A stretch of DNA of 64,000 nucleotides. Source: Leptobrachium leishanense (lineage: Eukaryota > Chordata > Amphibia > Anura > Megophryidae). The position numbers were made by a program, and so were the translations under genes. Under the pieces are notes generated by a model. The model worked only from the letters and a program-made list of their open reading frames with translations. It did not search any database and was not told the origin of the DNA. Positions 45,401-57,400 of the stretch are shown in pieces (the first letter of the stretch is position 1; every line of letters starts with the position of its first letter). The stretch is taken from positions 53,634,422-53,698,421 of the forward strand of contig CM019069.1 in NCBI GenBank assembly GCA_009667805.1, written 5' to 3'.

Positions 45401-48400
45401 GAATATTCCTTTGGAAGTGGGATCTCTCCACTTAACATTCTCAGGTGGGTCAGGAACAGCTGTTAAAGAATAATGAAGGTTGTTACATCTGTATATATCA
45501 ACTATATACATCAGTCTAAGCCAATTAACACGATCACCAGATTTTAAAGCTGCCTTTATATTGATTACTATGTTTTCAGATTATGAATCCCAATGGTAAT
45601 TGAATTTACTATACTACCAGGTGCTAGAATATCATGAATATGCTACTAAAGAGTTCTACTATATTTTTCATATATATATAACATGTTCACATGTCCTAAA
45701 ACCGTGAATGTACTCAGAGAGGTTAAAGGGACTTTACATGTTTCACAATTCATTGGCTCTTAAAGATATAGTGAAATATAATTATTTATATCTGTTTTGC
45801 ATCATTTGCAGTGAACCATCTCTTGACTCTTAGCAGAAATGGCAGTGACACTTACTTGCTGGGGCAGACATGTTCACTGGCTCATCAATATATGCGGGTT
45901 CTCCTGGTCCACATTTGTTGCATGCTGAGACCCTAAAGAGATACTCTTTTCCTTGGATAAGATCAGCGGCAGTAAACTCCTGATCAAGAACATTTTCTAT
46001 GACCTTCAATAGAAACACAAGCATCAATTAGTTGGGATTATAATCATGCTCCACGTCCCGTTTTAACATCTGATTTGAAATTTCATGAACAACCCAAGTT
46101 AGATTCTGTACCTTAGCCCATGTCTTGCGGTTGACTTCCCGCTTTTCAATTAAGTAGCCTGTCAGTGGGCTTCCTCCATCATTATCTGGTGCCTCCCAAG
46201 ACAGATTAACAGAGGTTCTTGTAAGATCTCCAACTTTCAGCTCTCTTGGGGCACTTGGTCGAGCTGAAAGAGATCACAATAAATGTGTTAGAAAACCAAA
46301 AAAGCAGAAGAAAATTATAATTTTCTATAAAAGACCATTAGACATCTTTGTTGCCACTCACCAATGACATTGACATTGATTTCGCCTGAAACTGAAGATA
46401 CTGTATTTTCTAGTTCAATGGTGTATATTCCTTTGTCAGGTCTTTCACTTGGAGAAATTACAAGTTCTGCGAAGGTGGAAGTGGTGTCTATTTTGACTCG
46501 GTCCTTGCTTTCTAGGACATTTCCATTTACTGACCATTTTGCAGTGGGCACTGGGTATCCAGTAATTGGTATGTGTATTTTCAAGGGTTCTGGAACGATT
46601 ACTTCCAGGCCATCTTTGAATGCTCTTAAATCCAGTGTGGGTCCATCTAAAGAAATGAGACATGATATAATGTCAGTACACATCAACGTCTAGAATATAT
46701 TCCTATTTTGATTCTTTGAAACAAGAAATGTAAATACTTACAATGAGGATCATCTGCAGTAAGTGGGCCAATGCTTTCTGTTGGGTCAGATAGGCCAGCT
46801 GCGTTTTCTGCAGAGACTCTGTAATAGTAACTTGCTAGTGGTTTCAGCCCAGTTACCTGTAAAAGCAAATAACCATCTATATTAGATTGTCCTTATTAAG
46901 ACACATAGCAAAAGAGCTACTATATAACTACCCAGCACTATTTGGATTACTAGTATACTTTTTAAATTAATATCATGATTTAAATGAATCTGCATTAAAC
47001 TCTTAAGATATTTTTGTCCTATTTTAGTGTGGTTATTTTTCATCTAGTATATATATTCATTGTAATAATTCTATTTACCTCATCAATGTCTATATTTCTA
47101 AATATCCCTCTCTGACCCTGTCCCTGCTCATGTCTCTCCTAGTGCCTCATGGCTGTTCCATATGTCCCTTAGCCCCTATTCTGTCCCTGTGCTTTATTCC
47201 TGTACCTCTAAGTGCCTCATGCCTGATCCTTTCTCTATGTAGGTTCTGTCTACTTGTGCATAATATCTGTAACTCAATGCCCTTGGGCCACTCTTAATTT
47301 GTATAAGCTTCTCTTTCTCTTGTATAAACCTACTATAAGTCTGCTGTCCTTGGTGTTTGGCATTATTATTTCAAATATTGTGGCCCCCTCTTCAGAGGCA
47401 CATAAGGCTCCTTCAGCTCGTTCTGTGTGTGTCTCTACTCAGCTTTACCCTGTCTCCCTGTATCTCGACTGGGTGAGATTCTTATCTCATGGCCCGCCAG
47501 AAGCTCACTGCTCCTCACAGAGAACAGCAGGTGATTTAACTCTTTCCTCCTGCAGGGTGTACCATGCTGTCCCTGCGGTGGGTTGGCTTTGAAGACGCGG
47601 GGCATCCCATTGATTTCTAGGGGCTGCCTCAGCTTCGTCAAATAATCGGCGTACTCCGGCCATCCCCCTGCAGCCAATGATGTGCATTGCGCGTCAGCTA
47701 TGTGGGCGGGCCAAAGGAAAGACCCACCGTAGCATATGGTGGTGATAGCCCCCTCCAGCCAGGCACCACCTGCCTGGCGTTAAGGGGTTAGTATCACCTT
47801 CCCCCGATCTCAAACGCCAAAGTGCGGCTGTCAGTGTGCACACAAACGGCAGAGCTGCTTGGGGCAGGAGGGAGGGGAGCCGAGCAGTGCCAGCTAACAC
47901 TTCACAAATGCTTTGGTGGAAGCCCCTGCACAGGCAGCTGACTAACTCTGAGCAATATTGGAAGAACTATGTGTCAGCTGGGATCATCTAGTTTCAGCAG
48001 ACATTTTTGGCTATTGTTTTACTTTTGGCCAAAAGCCGATAACACCATTTTCGGCCGATATGTTTCGGTGGCTGAAATTTTGGTGTATCCCTACTACCTA
48101 CTATATTTTTAGGCAAACTAAGAAAACTGAAACATACCGTGTACGTGAGATCGGGTGCAAGCCTCACATTACAGCGAATCCATTTATCAGCGCCCTCTTC
48201 GCAGCGTTCAATGACAAAGCCTATTACTGGGCTTCCACCATCACTTAGTGGAGGCTCCCATTTAAGCTGCACAGATGACTTGGTTTGGTGAGAATGTGTG
48301 AGGTTGACAGGAGGGCTTGGTTTGTCTAGGAAAAGGAAAACATACATAAGTTTTAGATTTTTATTGACAATATAGTTAATATAATTTACATCTAAAACCT

Positions 48401-51400
48401 ATATAATACAAATAGCTGCCTACCAATAGGATCCCTAATCTTCACAGCACGTGTAGCCGCACTTGGCTTGCCAACACCAGCTTGGTTTTCTGCTCTGACT
48501 CGGAAAATGTATTCTTTGTTTTCCACAACATCATTAAGAGTAGCTCCAAGCTCATCTGGCTTGGTGATCATTGCTGTGTCCCATTTAATAGATGCTCTGT
48601 CACGCAGTTCAATTATATATGCTGTGATTTCAGAACCACCATCATACTCTGGAGTTTCCCAAGTTAGTGTGGCACCAAAGCGATTTACATCAATGACATC
48701 TACATTAAGAGGAGGTCCTGGAACATCTGGAAATACAGCAAAAAATTATATTAGCTCTCTAGAAGGAAGTGACACCTGTCCAATAAATACATTGTGTCAT
48801 TAAGCTTGAAGAATGTACAGTATACTGTCAACTTACCAAATTTACTCTTTGCCTCAACAGGTTTATCGGTTTCAACAGGTTCACCAGCACCAACTCTGTT
48901 CTTTGCACTTACACGGAAGAGATACTCAACACCTCCTTTCTGGAGTCCAGTAACTGTATACTCGCAGCTATCAGCGTGGTCAGTGACAAGGACCCACGTC
49001 TTGCGCTTGATATCCCTTCGTTCAACAATATAGCCAATGATCTTACTACCGCCATCTGTTTCTGGTTCCTCCCAGGCAAGGCTTACTTCTCCGTTATAAG
49101 TATCAATTACTTCTAGATGTCTGACAGGTCCGGGGACATCTGAATTTTAAATAAAAAGAGTTAGTGGTTTTACTTTTCTTACGTTTGTATTCACCGCTTT
49201 TTATTGATAGAACCTGCAATCTGACATGAATGACAGAATTAACTTACCGATGACATCCAAATTGATGAAAGCCTCAGCTTTGCCATGTTTGTTCTGCAAA
49301 ATGATCTTGTATCGTCCTTTGTCTGCTTTCTTTGTCTCAGTAATTCGGAAGCTGGTGTTAGTTGTTGTGGTGTCAACATGCACATCGGACAAGGGTTCGT
49401 TGTCTTTTTGCCATTCGGCTTCTGCTTTTGGATAAGCATCATATGGCACATTCATTGTCAAAGGCTTTCCAGCATCTATGACAATGTTCTGGTCGGCTGT
49501 CTTGATCTTTGGTACAGCTGTTGATACAAAATATGAATATTTAGTGTGGTTCCATACTCTGTCAAGGGACACAGAAGATAACTCAATCATTATATAGTGT
49601 TTTAATAGTGGTCATAAACTGCAAATTATATTGTTGAAATAATAAATACTTATTGAACCTAAAAATAAACTCAGAGTGTGGTTCCCAACTTACCTCCCTC
49701 CCCTTTTTTCTCCTTCCAAATATCATCCCTTTTTTACACTTCCCCTAAGCTGCGAACTTCGATCTCCCACCACCTGTGGAACTGCCCAGCTAAGAGCCGA
49801 AATACCAAGACTTCTTTCCTTCTCCCCTTGTGTAAATTTGCATTTCTCTTTTGTATGCTTGTTTCTTTATCCCTTATTGTTAGTTTATTGTATTGTAAAA
49901 AAATCTAAATATAAAACTGAATAATACCTGCTAATTCAAGTTTTGCTCTGGCATCTTTATCCTTGGCAACAAATCTGTATTCACCCTGGTCGCGGGGTCT
50001 AATCTCGCATACTTGCAACCTATGCACTTTTCCTTCACTCATCATTTGATGTTTGTCTCCCTGGACAATAATCATGTTGTTTCTAAGCCATTTCACTTCG
50101 ACTCTGTCTTTGTTTAGTTCAGCCTCAAAGACGACATCAGAACCAGGAGCCTCAAAAGCATCAAGTGGTGGTCGGATAATCTCCACAGGAATTTCTGAAG
50201 GAAGAGGTACATTTATTTTAATAACAAAATTAATTGTATATATACTGTATATATATATATATATATTTTCCTTATTATTATATTATGCTTTTTGCTATAG
50301 AATTAGATGGAAAAATTTGGTCAATGTCATTGATATGGAATGCTCTTTCCTGACATTTTATATCTATATCTATATATATATATCATATAGTAATAATAAT
50401 AATTTGTCTGCATGTGTATTTATGTGTTAGCATGCATAAGGACCACAAGGATGAACGATATGGACCTCTGCTCCCTCAATTGTATTCAGTGTAATGTTAA
50501 ACATTAGGAGCATTTGAAACATAAGTTTCTCCACAAAAATATACATACATACTATGTGGACAATGATCAAAGTTATACTTTCTTACCTTCAACAAATAGT
50601 CTTGCTCTAGATTTCCTTTCATCTATACCACATGAGTATTCACATTCATCGTCTGGCCTGCAGTCCTTAATGATAAGACGATGTAGGCTGCCATCTTTCT
50701 CAAACTGATATCTAAGTAAACATTGTGGAGAAGATTATTACAATTATATTGAAATATAAAATTATTTTCTGGAACTGCCAGATTTGAGAGACATTAATTT
50801 GAAATGTCTGCTACACTTTTATATCTCTCACAAACTATTTTCTTTAAACTCACACTGCAAAGCACCCAAGCAAATATTAAAACAGAAGAAAAAACAAAGT
50901 ATTGTCTAATGCAGAATTAATTTAGGTTTACGTATAAATATTATTTATGATTTTGATGAGTACTGCACAGTTTTATCCTTACTTCTTATTTTCTCTGAGC
51001 TCTCTGCCGTTTCTGTACCATCTCACGTTGGCTTTCTCTTTAGATAACTGACAAGTGAAAGCAGCATCTTCAAATTCAATAACCGTCTGGTCTTGGAGAT
51101 GCTGTACGAAATCGGCGGGAGCTTCAGTGATCAATAGCTCAGCAACTGCTCTGTCTTGTCCAGCGATGACAGTATATTCCCCTTCATCGACAAAGCCACA
51201 GTCCTTGATGATAAGAGAGTGCTTGTACTTATCAACTTTATACAAAACTCTTTTGTCCAAAACGACTTCTTGACCGTTCTTCATCCACATGACCGTTGCA
51301 TTTGGACGATTGACTTTGCAGCAGAATGTGACAGACTTCTTCTCCATTGTTTCAATATCTTCAATGGGTTCAACAATCCTCAGGTCCTCCTCTGCCATAA

Positions 51401-54400
51401 GAAAACAAAGATGTGCAAACGTAAGCATTTTATCTAAATAAAAAGAAATGTTGCAAAATAATTAGCAATGTTGCCTCACCTTGGACTGTCAAAGCTCCAG
51501 ACGACTTGACTTGTTCTCCCCTGTGATTTGATAAGGATATAGTGTAGGCGGCCTGATCGTCTATTTGTGCATCTCTGATTCTGAGGGTATAAACTAAATC
51601 TTTATGAACCATGACATATTTTGGACTGTCGAATATTGATTCTTCGCCCTTGAACCACTTGGCTTTAGCTCCTTCAGTGTTGACCTCACAGTTGAAGACG
51701 AGTTCTTGTCCCTCTTTAACCTGTTGGTCCTTCACTGGAGTTACAATCCTGAGTTTTTCTGTAAAACAGAATCTTCTCAGTCAATATTGTGTCCCACTGG
51801 CTCATGGCAATTCATGTAGCTTACAAACCAGCATTTCAAAAATTTCCATTTGGGAAATACCTTTCAGATTTGAAAATCTGACAAAAATCGCAGATATTAA
51901 TGTCACCCATTAAAGTTAATCTAGCCAAACAGTGTTAAAACTACCAGCAGACATGAACAAAGCTGTCTATGTAAACACATTTGAAATATTTCTTGAGGCT
52001 ATTGAGTTGTCCAAGGTTCTCCTGGCCTAGAAGAGCACATTTGCATAATGCTGAAAAGCTAAATTTTTAATCATGGTGATGTCTTTTTTAGGTTTGATTA
52101 TGTGATTGTTTTCATAAACAAAGCTATACTTCTTTTAAAACTAACATACCAATAACTATCAGTTCTGCTGGAGCGATGGACGGTCCAACCATCACGGCGT
52201 ATGTTCCGTCATCTTGTTTAGGCACTGAATCTTTCACCACAAGAATTCGTTTCTTTCCATCAGAAATTATGTCGTACTTATCGCCAGCCTCAAGAATGGT
52301 TTCACCCTTGAACCATTTGACTTCATAGGAGTCTTTGGAAACAGAGCAGCTAAACTCTGCCTTTTCTCCCTCAAGGACTTCAAGGTTCTGTGGCCTGGAA
52401 ATAAATTCTGCCGCAAGTTCTGAAAAAAGTAGAAATAATCATAAAATGTAGCTTTATAAATTGATATGCTTAAAAAACATTTAACCTTACAATACAAACT
52501 GACATCAAAAAATAAAATATGCTCGTTACCTTTAATTCCAAGTTTGCCAGATGTGCGTGAACGTGGCAATCTGCAGTTGTATTCCCCTGCATCATCAAGG
52601 GAAACACTATGTATTATGAGAATTCTTCGCCTGCCTTCGGCAATGTGCTCATAATGTCCTCCATCTGGAAGCTCGTCATCTCCTTTAAACCAAGTTACAT
52701 CAGCGCTTGGCTTGGACACTTCACATATCAGTTTCACAGTGTCTGATTCAGAGGCCTCTATGTTAGCAAGATTTTTGGTAAACACGGCTTCTTCCTCTGG
52801 AATAACAAACACAAAAAATGTTGCGACAGTCAATAATTTGCTTTGGCATTATGAATTATTGTCACACTGCACTGACAACCTTCCCCATGAGACTGTTTTT
52901 ATTTTGCTTTTGTCCTTACCGATCACTGTAAGCAATCCAGAGGTTCTTGCCATCTTTGACTCGCAGACATACTCTGCCTCGTCATCGAATACGCACTTAT
53001 TCACAACCAGAGCGCGAGTGACTCCTTTAGATATGATGTCATATTTTTTACCCTTTCGAATTTCGACTCCATCTTTGAACCAGCGGACCTGTGCAAGTGA
53101 AAAATCGTCAGGATAGATGTCTCCTTTTTACTACTGTAAAAAGCTAAATGGTAAAAATGGAATGTTTATGATACCAGGGAATGTAGCTAGGATTTGTAAC
53201 TCATAAAACCTATTGATACAAATCAAAATTTCTGTTTTGACACTTTCATGACCAAACGTTTGCAGATGCTGCAGAAGTTTGCCCCTATTTCAATGGCAGT
53301 GTTATACAATCCTGCACTGATTGACTATATGCTGACCGTATTTCAAGTTTCATGTCTGTTTTTTGTGGAAATTAAAGCACTAACTTACTAGGGCAATACA
53401 GGTCAAATTATTTGCTGTGTTGACATGGGGCATACCCTGTATGGACTAAAATGACTCTTTAATGTACATGTTTGGTAGTAACCCTCTGCAGGATTTTTGT
53501 ACCTTGGCACTTTCCCGAGAGATTTCACACTCGAATCGGGCAGTTTCTTTTTCTTTAACTTCTTGGTCAGTAAGAGGCTTTGAAAATTCCACAAATGGAG
53601 CTGCAAAAGGGAAAATAACATTTGTATATTGTTACTATAACTTTCACACTTCCACGCAAGTCATAATCAGCTGAGCCAGGCTGTCAAGGCAAGCAAAATT
53701 GTTCTATTAATTATATTAAATCTCAAGATACATAAATAATATACAATATAAAGAAATATAAATTTGACCCTTAATAAAATCAATATTAAATACAGTATAT
53801 ACTGTGCATTGCAAAAAACATGCACTGGCTGATTCACTTCCACTTACGTTCCACATTCAAGAATGCAGATGTCTTAAAGTCCTTGGAGTCGCATGTGTAG
53901 GTCCTGGAATCATCCAGTGTACAGCCATAAATGATAAGCTTTCTTACTCTTCCCTCAGCAACAATGTCATACTTCTTAGTTTTGTGGATTTCTTGGCCAT
54001 TCTTGAACCATTTGACTTCGGCATTTTCTCTGGATACTTCACACTCAAGGACCGCAGTTGCTTCTTCTTCCACTGTCTGATCCTCGAGAGGTTTGGTGAA
54101 CTCGACTGGGGGTTCTAAAAAGTTGAATACAGGTAATTTGTATTTGTCCTGTCAGGGTACGACTAGTCAAGAGGGGGAAAAGGTTTGGCTTGAGTGCAGT
54201 ACCTTTTACAGTCAAGTTGGCTTCAGTCTTGAAGTCCTTTGCTGTCAGTTTAACTTCTCCAGCATCCTGTAGCTGCACATCCCTGAGAGTCAGAGTGTGT
54301 ACTCTTCCTTCGGCACGTGTGACAATCTAGTTAACAAAGAAAACATGAATTTAATGCATGTTAAAATATATGTTTAACTCCACGCATTGACACATGCAAA

Positions 54401-57400
54401 CATAAGCAATGTATAATAACTCTGGTCTTTCAATATTTGATTTGCTGCCACTTATTAATTACATAAATAAAGCAAAGTATTTTTAACCATACAATGAATA
54501 ATACAATACAAAACATGACAAAGCCAGGCAAGATATCATTTTTCACTACTTCAACCTTTAGAGCCCAGGTGCTAATTGCTATCAGAAGTCCGTAACACAA
54601 GTTGTGCCTTTGTATTTTTTTTTTACAAAGAAAGACATCACAATTTAGTTAAGAGATAGCAGTTAAACAGTGAGTTGATAAGCCTACTACCTACAACACA
54701 TTACTGTGCATGTTATTATTGCATTTTTTCTGTATACAATTGAAAATATGAGTGGAAAAAAACATAGTTCAGAGGTTTGTATAAAGCTCTATGTCTGCAT
54801 TTTTTTAATTCTCAAGTAAAATAATTGCTGATAGTTACTAAATTGAAGGCATTGAAAAGGTAAACAACATGAATGGTCAAAAAGAGGTTTTACAGAACTT
54901 GTTAGCGCTTTATAAATACCTGTAACTGTAACAAGCTACTGTTCACAATAAAAAAAAAAAATAAATATATATATATATATATAAATATATATTTATTTTT
55001 TATTTCTTTCTAGATCATAGTAGCAATTTAGTAAGTATCACATCTTTCACTTGGGAATTAAAAATAAATAAATGGAGACATAGGGATATGTTAGATGTTA
55101 TCTTCCGTTTACCCAGCATTTATATTAGTAACTTTGGAAGGTAAACGGCTGACCTGACCCTGCCAGGAATAGAACCTATGACTTTATGAACTGAACAGAT
55201 GCTGGCTAAGCTAAATGGACTTTGTCAGTCACCTGCCTGGGTTAGGAATTTTAATTTCAATGTGCATAAAAATAATTTTGACTCTTAATGAATATTAAAT
55301 AACACCCTTTCCATTCTTGTATGCTATCAATAATAGACCTTGTTTTGACATAGATCATGAAAAAAAAGAATTAATTCTTAATATTATAGAAATGTGATCA
55401 TTAGCATAGAGTCTTTGTAGTTATCTCCTATTATTTTACTGAATACAGATTTTATCAATAACGCCTACACATTATTTTAAATAATAATAACACTTGCAAA
55501 TAACACATATCAATTTCTTTTTCATTTGATGTGGCTTTTATTTTATAAATTGGTTGTTGATTCTAAAAAGCATCACACTAGGCCACTGAAATTGGCAAAG
55601 TTTAACAGTTAAATAGAATGTTAGTGATTAAAATATTTTTATTTATATATATATATAAGAAAACCAAGATTCCGGACGCACATGGAGACTTCTTGTAGAA
55701 ATATAGGTATAAATTTTTATTGTAGCATGATTCATTTTATATTTATATATATATATATTTACAGAGGAAGTTACTTTTTTATTTAATCTTTAATGAACTG
55801 TTAATGAGCGTTGGTTGTATGTGTTTCAGATCGCTCAGTCCTCTCATATCTTGAAGCGTAAAAGGAGCACTTGAGGCTGGGTTAAATATAGATGCTAAGT
55901 GGGGTCTTGGAGTAAGGATCTGTCCACAAACTAATGCTGTCAATATCCTGAAATGGAATTTGAAGCCCGCTAATCCCCATATATGCACAATACTTTACTG
56001 GAGTTACCATCTGAATGAAAAACTAATTAAGACAGGCATGCAGTGAAAGCCCAGCCACAATGCAAAAAATATGTTACGCTAAAATAATGGTAAATTAATA
56101 TATATATATATATATTCCTTTGAATTGGCATAATGGCAACAAAATCAAAGTATATAGATATAAATAAAATTTATATTTTATTTTATTTTTTTTCTCCTCG
56201 ATCGTGCTTTAACAAAGACTTTTCTAGAATTTCTTGACAATAAATTGATGATAAATTAAAAATAAGACTTACTGAACTTATACTGCATTCGACTCAAATG
56301 GAATTATTAAGAAAGCATGTATTCCGAGTTAACCCCACAACTGAAATAAATATGTTTTAAAGGTCCGTACCTTGTCACTTGGCTCCAGCTTTTGACCATT
56401 GACGAACCATTCTACAGGGATTCCTTCATAGGATAGCTCACACTCAAATGTAGCCGTTTCTCCCGCTGTTACTGATACATCCTTTAGGGGCCTTAGTAGG
56501 CCAATTACTCGAGCTTTTCCAAGAGAAGAAGACATTATCCATAAGTATCCTTTCGTCTAAGGAGAGCTGCAGCCCCATACCCTCAGAAATCCATTGCGGC
56601 TAGAACCGAGGAGGTAGTATGCTGTACTGACACTATTTAAAGTCTGATACTGAACGTGGCCTCCTGTGGGCACACGGGGTGGAGCTTCCCTCAACTTGCA
56701 GTAGGTGTTTCCTTACATTGAACAGAGTCAGCAGTACATGTGTTGCAGCATCTGTCAACCCACCAATCACACACATTCCTCATTCTACATATGGTTGATT
56801 CCTTCTAAAATAGCAAAGCTCCTATTGGGCAGAGACAGCTGACACCTTGTTACTTTATCTGCTACTGTCCATCAATCTTTTGGCACTTTCCAAAAATGTC
56901 ACAATAATGCTTTATCGATCTGTAGGGGAGATGCCAACGCAGCAATACTTTCTTTATAACTCTCTTCTTTCATAACAACTTATTCCTCACTTATGCAAAG
57001 AAAGAATGCTGAATCATCATATTTAAAGTAGAACTTAGACAAAATATTAGGTGTCTGATTTTCTTAACACTGTACCATAGTGAGAAACTTACAGGGTTAT
57101 TCAGAGAGCGTGAAAAGCAGGAGAATGACTGGAGAATGAAAAATTCTAGGTCAAAATAGCCGATTTGGAAAGTGAGATGAAAGGGAGAATTTTTCTGGTT
57201 TGGCTATTTTGACCTAGAATTTTTCATTCTCCAGTCATTCTCCTGCTTTTCACCGCTCTCTGAATAACCCTGTTAGTCTTGAAATTATCATAAATTGATT
57301 ATATATGATAAAAATAATAAGCGTCGACACGTCAAATCTATTAATTTGTCATTAACATTGGGTATAAGGTAAACAAGCTAATAACTCAGTAATGTTTTCG

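Noticed and set aside
47254..47900. Open frames of 60-112 codons on both strands in the GC-rich intron part
   Set aside because: They lie in a transposon-derived intron insert, show no known domain, and overlap each other on both strands.
50979..51428. Possible second internal start ([11 protein letters not shown]) at the ATG just upstream of E20
   Set aside because: The ATG at 51403 lies inside the acceptor region of E20 (CTTATGGCAG), and no TATA-like word or motif cluster was noticed there. Chance ATG.
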